Assembly (NCBI GenBank): GCA_009782085.1
Contig: WQUN01000084.1
Location: 1-5,879, forward strand
Reading direction: 5' to 3'
From: Bacillota bacterium
Lineage (GTDB): Bacteria > Bacillota > Clostridia > Lachnospirales > WQUN01
DNA length: 5,879 nucleotides
Positions 4,729-5,879 of the stretch are shown piece by piece. Under the pieces are notes generated by a model. The model searched no databases. It was not told the origin of the DNA and saw only the letters and a program-made list of their open reading frames with translations. Position 1 is the first letter of the stretch, and each line of letters starts with the position of its first letter. The position numbers were made by a program, and so were the translations under genes.

Positions 4729-5604
4729 TTACGGCTCTATCCTCGGGTAGCACCCGATCCCCACGACGGTCGGCCCGATGTGCGTGCCGATCGTCGTCCC
4801 GACCGTGAACACCGGCAGGTCCGCTTGGACGCCCTTTTCGTTTTCCAGGATCTCCTTCATATAGAGGATCTCGCCGAGGCAGTCCGCGTGGAGCAGGCCG
4901 ACGCGGTATTTCTCCGGCCGGCCGCCCATTTCCGCGCACGCCATGTCGATGATCTCGGCAATGGCCTTTTTGCGCCCGCGTATCTTCGCGACCGGGAACA
5001 GCTCGCCGTCGCAGAGCTTTAAGACCGGCTTCACGTTCAGAAGCGTCCCCAGAAAACCCGACGCCTTGCCGATCCGCCCGCCCCTCTGGAGGGCGTCGAG
5101 ACTGTCCACGGTGAAATAGGTGCGATACCCGAGCTTGGCGGCTTCCAAAGCGGCGGCCGTCTCCTCCAAGGAGCGCCCCGCGCCGCGGAGCCCCGCGGCC
5201 TCCATGACAAGTACGCCCTGCGGCATGGTGCATTGCAGGGAATCGACCACGACGACGTTCCGCTCCGGGAATTCCTCTTTCAGGAGGTTCGCCGCCGTCA
5301 CGGAGCTCTGGTATGAGCCGCTGAACTTCGACGTCATGCACACGCACAGGACGTTTTTGCCGGCCAAAAGCGCCGGCCTCATGGCGTCTATGTACTCCTG
5401 CGTCGGGGGCAAAGAGGTCTTCGGGTACGGGGAGTCCGCGCGCATACGGCCGTAAAAATACTGAGGGGAGATTTCGGCGTATTCCCGCTGGTATTTGACG
5501 CCGTCAAGGGACACGTAGTAGTGGACGAGGGAGACGTCGTGCTGCTTAAGGATGTTTGCGGGCAGGTCGCAGGAACTGTCCGAGATGATCTTGAAATCGG
5601 CCAT
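4729..5604 (-). CDS. DegV family fatty acid-binding protein
   Basis: DegV (FakB-like) proteins bind a single fatty acid and, in characterized cases, present it to the kinase FakA for phosphorylation and entry into phospholipid synthesis. The 291-aa product is full length. Visible family motifs are SDSSCDLP (8-15), TSLPPTQEY (63-71), TSKFSGSYQS (91-100), VVDS (119-122), RGGRIGK (174-180), LLNVKPVLKL (188-197) and the C-terminal GTHIGP (273-278). I chose the ATG at 5604, which has GAGGT 6 nt upstream (5611-5615). An in-frame ATG five codons earlier (5619) has no such site. No fakA gene is nearby, which is common because genomes usually carry several degV paralogs. The gene has its own strong promoter and no clear terminator before nfeD, so some read-through into nfeD is possible. 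Which fatty acid is bound cannot be told. Confidence 0.95.
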   Translation of the reverse strand: MADFKIISDSSCDLPANILKQHDVSLVHYYVSLDGVKYQREYAEISPQYFYGRMRADSPYPKTSLPPTQEYIDAMRPALLAGKNVLCVCMTSKFSGSYQSSVTAANLLKEEFPERNVVVVDSLQCTMPQGVLVMEAAGLRGAGRSLEETAAALEAAKLGYRTYFTVDSLDALQRGGRIGKASGFLGTLLNVKPVLKLCDGELFPVAKIRGRKKAIAEIIDMACAEMGGRPEKYRVGLLHADCLGEILYMKEILENEKGVQADLPVFTVGTTIGTHIGPTVVGIGCYPRIEP

Positions 5605-5654
5605 TGGAATACCTCGCATGTTGTTATTGGATTATAGTCGGGACTGGCGTTTTG

Positions 5655-5683
5655 ATTTTAACCCGCGGGGGAAAACGTGTCAA
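5655..5683 (-). promoter_or_regulatory. Sigma-70 promoter of degV
   Basis: A perfect TTGACA (5683-5678) is followed after 17 nt by TAAAAT (5660-5655) on the minus strand. Transcription would start near 5648, about 44 nt before the degV ATG. The spacer holds the palindrome CCCGCGGG. A second TATAAT (5636-5631) lies closer to the gene but has no -35 partner. Confidence 0.8.
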
Positions 5684-5784
5684 GCCGGCAACTTTTTCAA
5701 GGATTTCTCCGGAAAAGCGCCTCTCTGATGTGGTATCTTTGGAATTCGGAGGTATATTGCCGATTGATCCCATCCCCGGGATTT

Positions 5785-5821
5785 TTTGCTGCGCCCCTCT
5801 CAACGGGGTGCAGCAAATTTT
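5785..5821 (+). terminator. Long hairpin with T-tail, terminator-like or repeat element
   Basis: TTTGCTGCGCCCC (5785-5797) pairs with GGGGTGCAGCAAA (5805-5817) over 13 positions, including one G-U pair, with a 7-nt loop. TTTT follows on the plus strand. No plus-strand gene is seen upstream. The sequence after the stem (TGCAGCAAATTTTCG) recurs with one change at 4-18 of the window, so this may be one member of a repeat family rather than a dedicated terminator. Confidence 0.5.
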
Positions 5822-5868
5822 CGTGGGATATGCCATAATACTATATCATCCCAAAAATAACTACACAT

Positions 5869-5879
5869 TGTCATTCTGA
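5869..5879 (+). repeat. Start of a GTCATTCTGA-type repeat, cut by the window edge
   Basis: TGTCATTCTGA matches the first 11 bases of the intergenic repeat family seen at 309-336 (TGTCATCCTGA) with one C to T change. The remainder lies outside the window. Confidence 0.4.

Larger units (their letters stand above)
5605..5879. other. Intergenic region upstream of degV
   Basis: This stretch holds the degV promoter and ribosome site, a long hairpin (5785-5817) and the start of an intergenic repeat at the window edge. An open frame runs through on the plus strand to a TGA at the last base, but it has no ribosome site at its ATG and crosses the hairpin. I do not consider it a gene. Confidence 0.7.

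Noticed and set aside
5624..5836. Minus-strand 70-aa frame upstream of degV
   Set aside because: It covers the long hairpin and the degV promoter, has no ribosome site, and its sequence is not recognised.
5824..5853. TGGGAT/ATCCCA inverted repeat
   Set aside because: It has only six pairs with an 18-nt AT-rich loop and no context to support a function.
5604..5879. Plus-strand frame of 91 codons ending at the window edge, or a TTG start at about 5757 after GGAGGT
   Set aside because: The ATG has no ribosome site and lies over the degV start. The TTG is only three nt from GGAGGT, and the frame runs through a long hairpin and an intergenic repeat.

Overview
The window is GC-rich and holds six genes, all typical of an anaerobic, probably uncultured Firmicute of the Clostridia (Oscillospiraceae-like). 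The evidence is a clostridial-style GlmM, the adjacent pair of a short NfeD and the flotillin FloA, a BioY biotin transporter subunit, a DegV lipid-binding protein, strong GGAGG-type ribosome binding sites, and intergenic repeats of the GTCATCCTGAGCGAAG type. The taxonomic placement is inference from sequence style, not a database result.

Layout. Bases 1-682 carry no convincing gene. They are packed with small repeats: three hairpins of one TAGGGG-headed family whose stems differ but stay paired, a 72-bp tandem repeat (two full copies plus a chimeric third), three 15-bp iterations, and a 106-bp fold-back element that ends 22 bp before glmM. glmM (683-2062, + strand) follows, with its own terminator. 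It converges on a minus-strand cluster that fills the rest of the window. In transcription order the cluster is degV (5604-4729), nfeD (4560-4036), floA (4008-3001), bioY (2942-2391) and a 57-codon gene of unknown function (2334-2161) that ends in a clean intrinsic terminator. Bases 5605-5879 hold the degV promoter, a long hairpin, and at the extreme edge the start of another GTCATTCTGA repeat.

How the genes work together. GlmM makes glucosamine-1-phosphate for peptidoglycan precursors. NfeD and FloA form a membrane-microdomain pair. DegV-type proteins bind fatty acids, and BioY brings in biotin, the cofactor of acetyl-CoA carboxylase, which starts fatty acid synthesis. A cell-envelope and lipid theme is therefore visible, but the minus-strand genes are not clearly one operon. 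Separate promoter-like sequences precede degV (TTGACA-17-TAAAAT), nfeD (TTGTGC-17-TATAAT), bioY (CCGACA-17-TATAAA) and the small gene (TTGACT-17-TATAAT).

The most notable items are the 57-aa gene, which forms a tight self-contained transcription unit with near-consensus signals, and the structured repeats in the glmM upstream region. I saw no CRISPR array, tRNA, rRNA, transposase or defence system.
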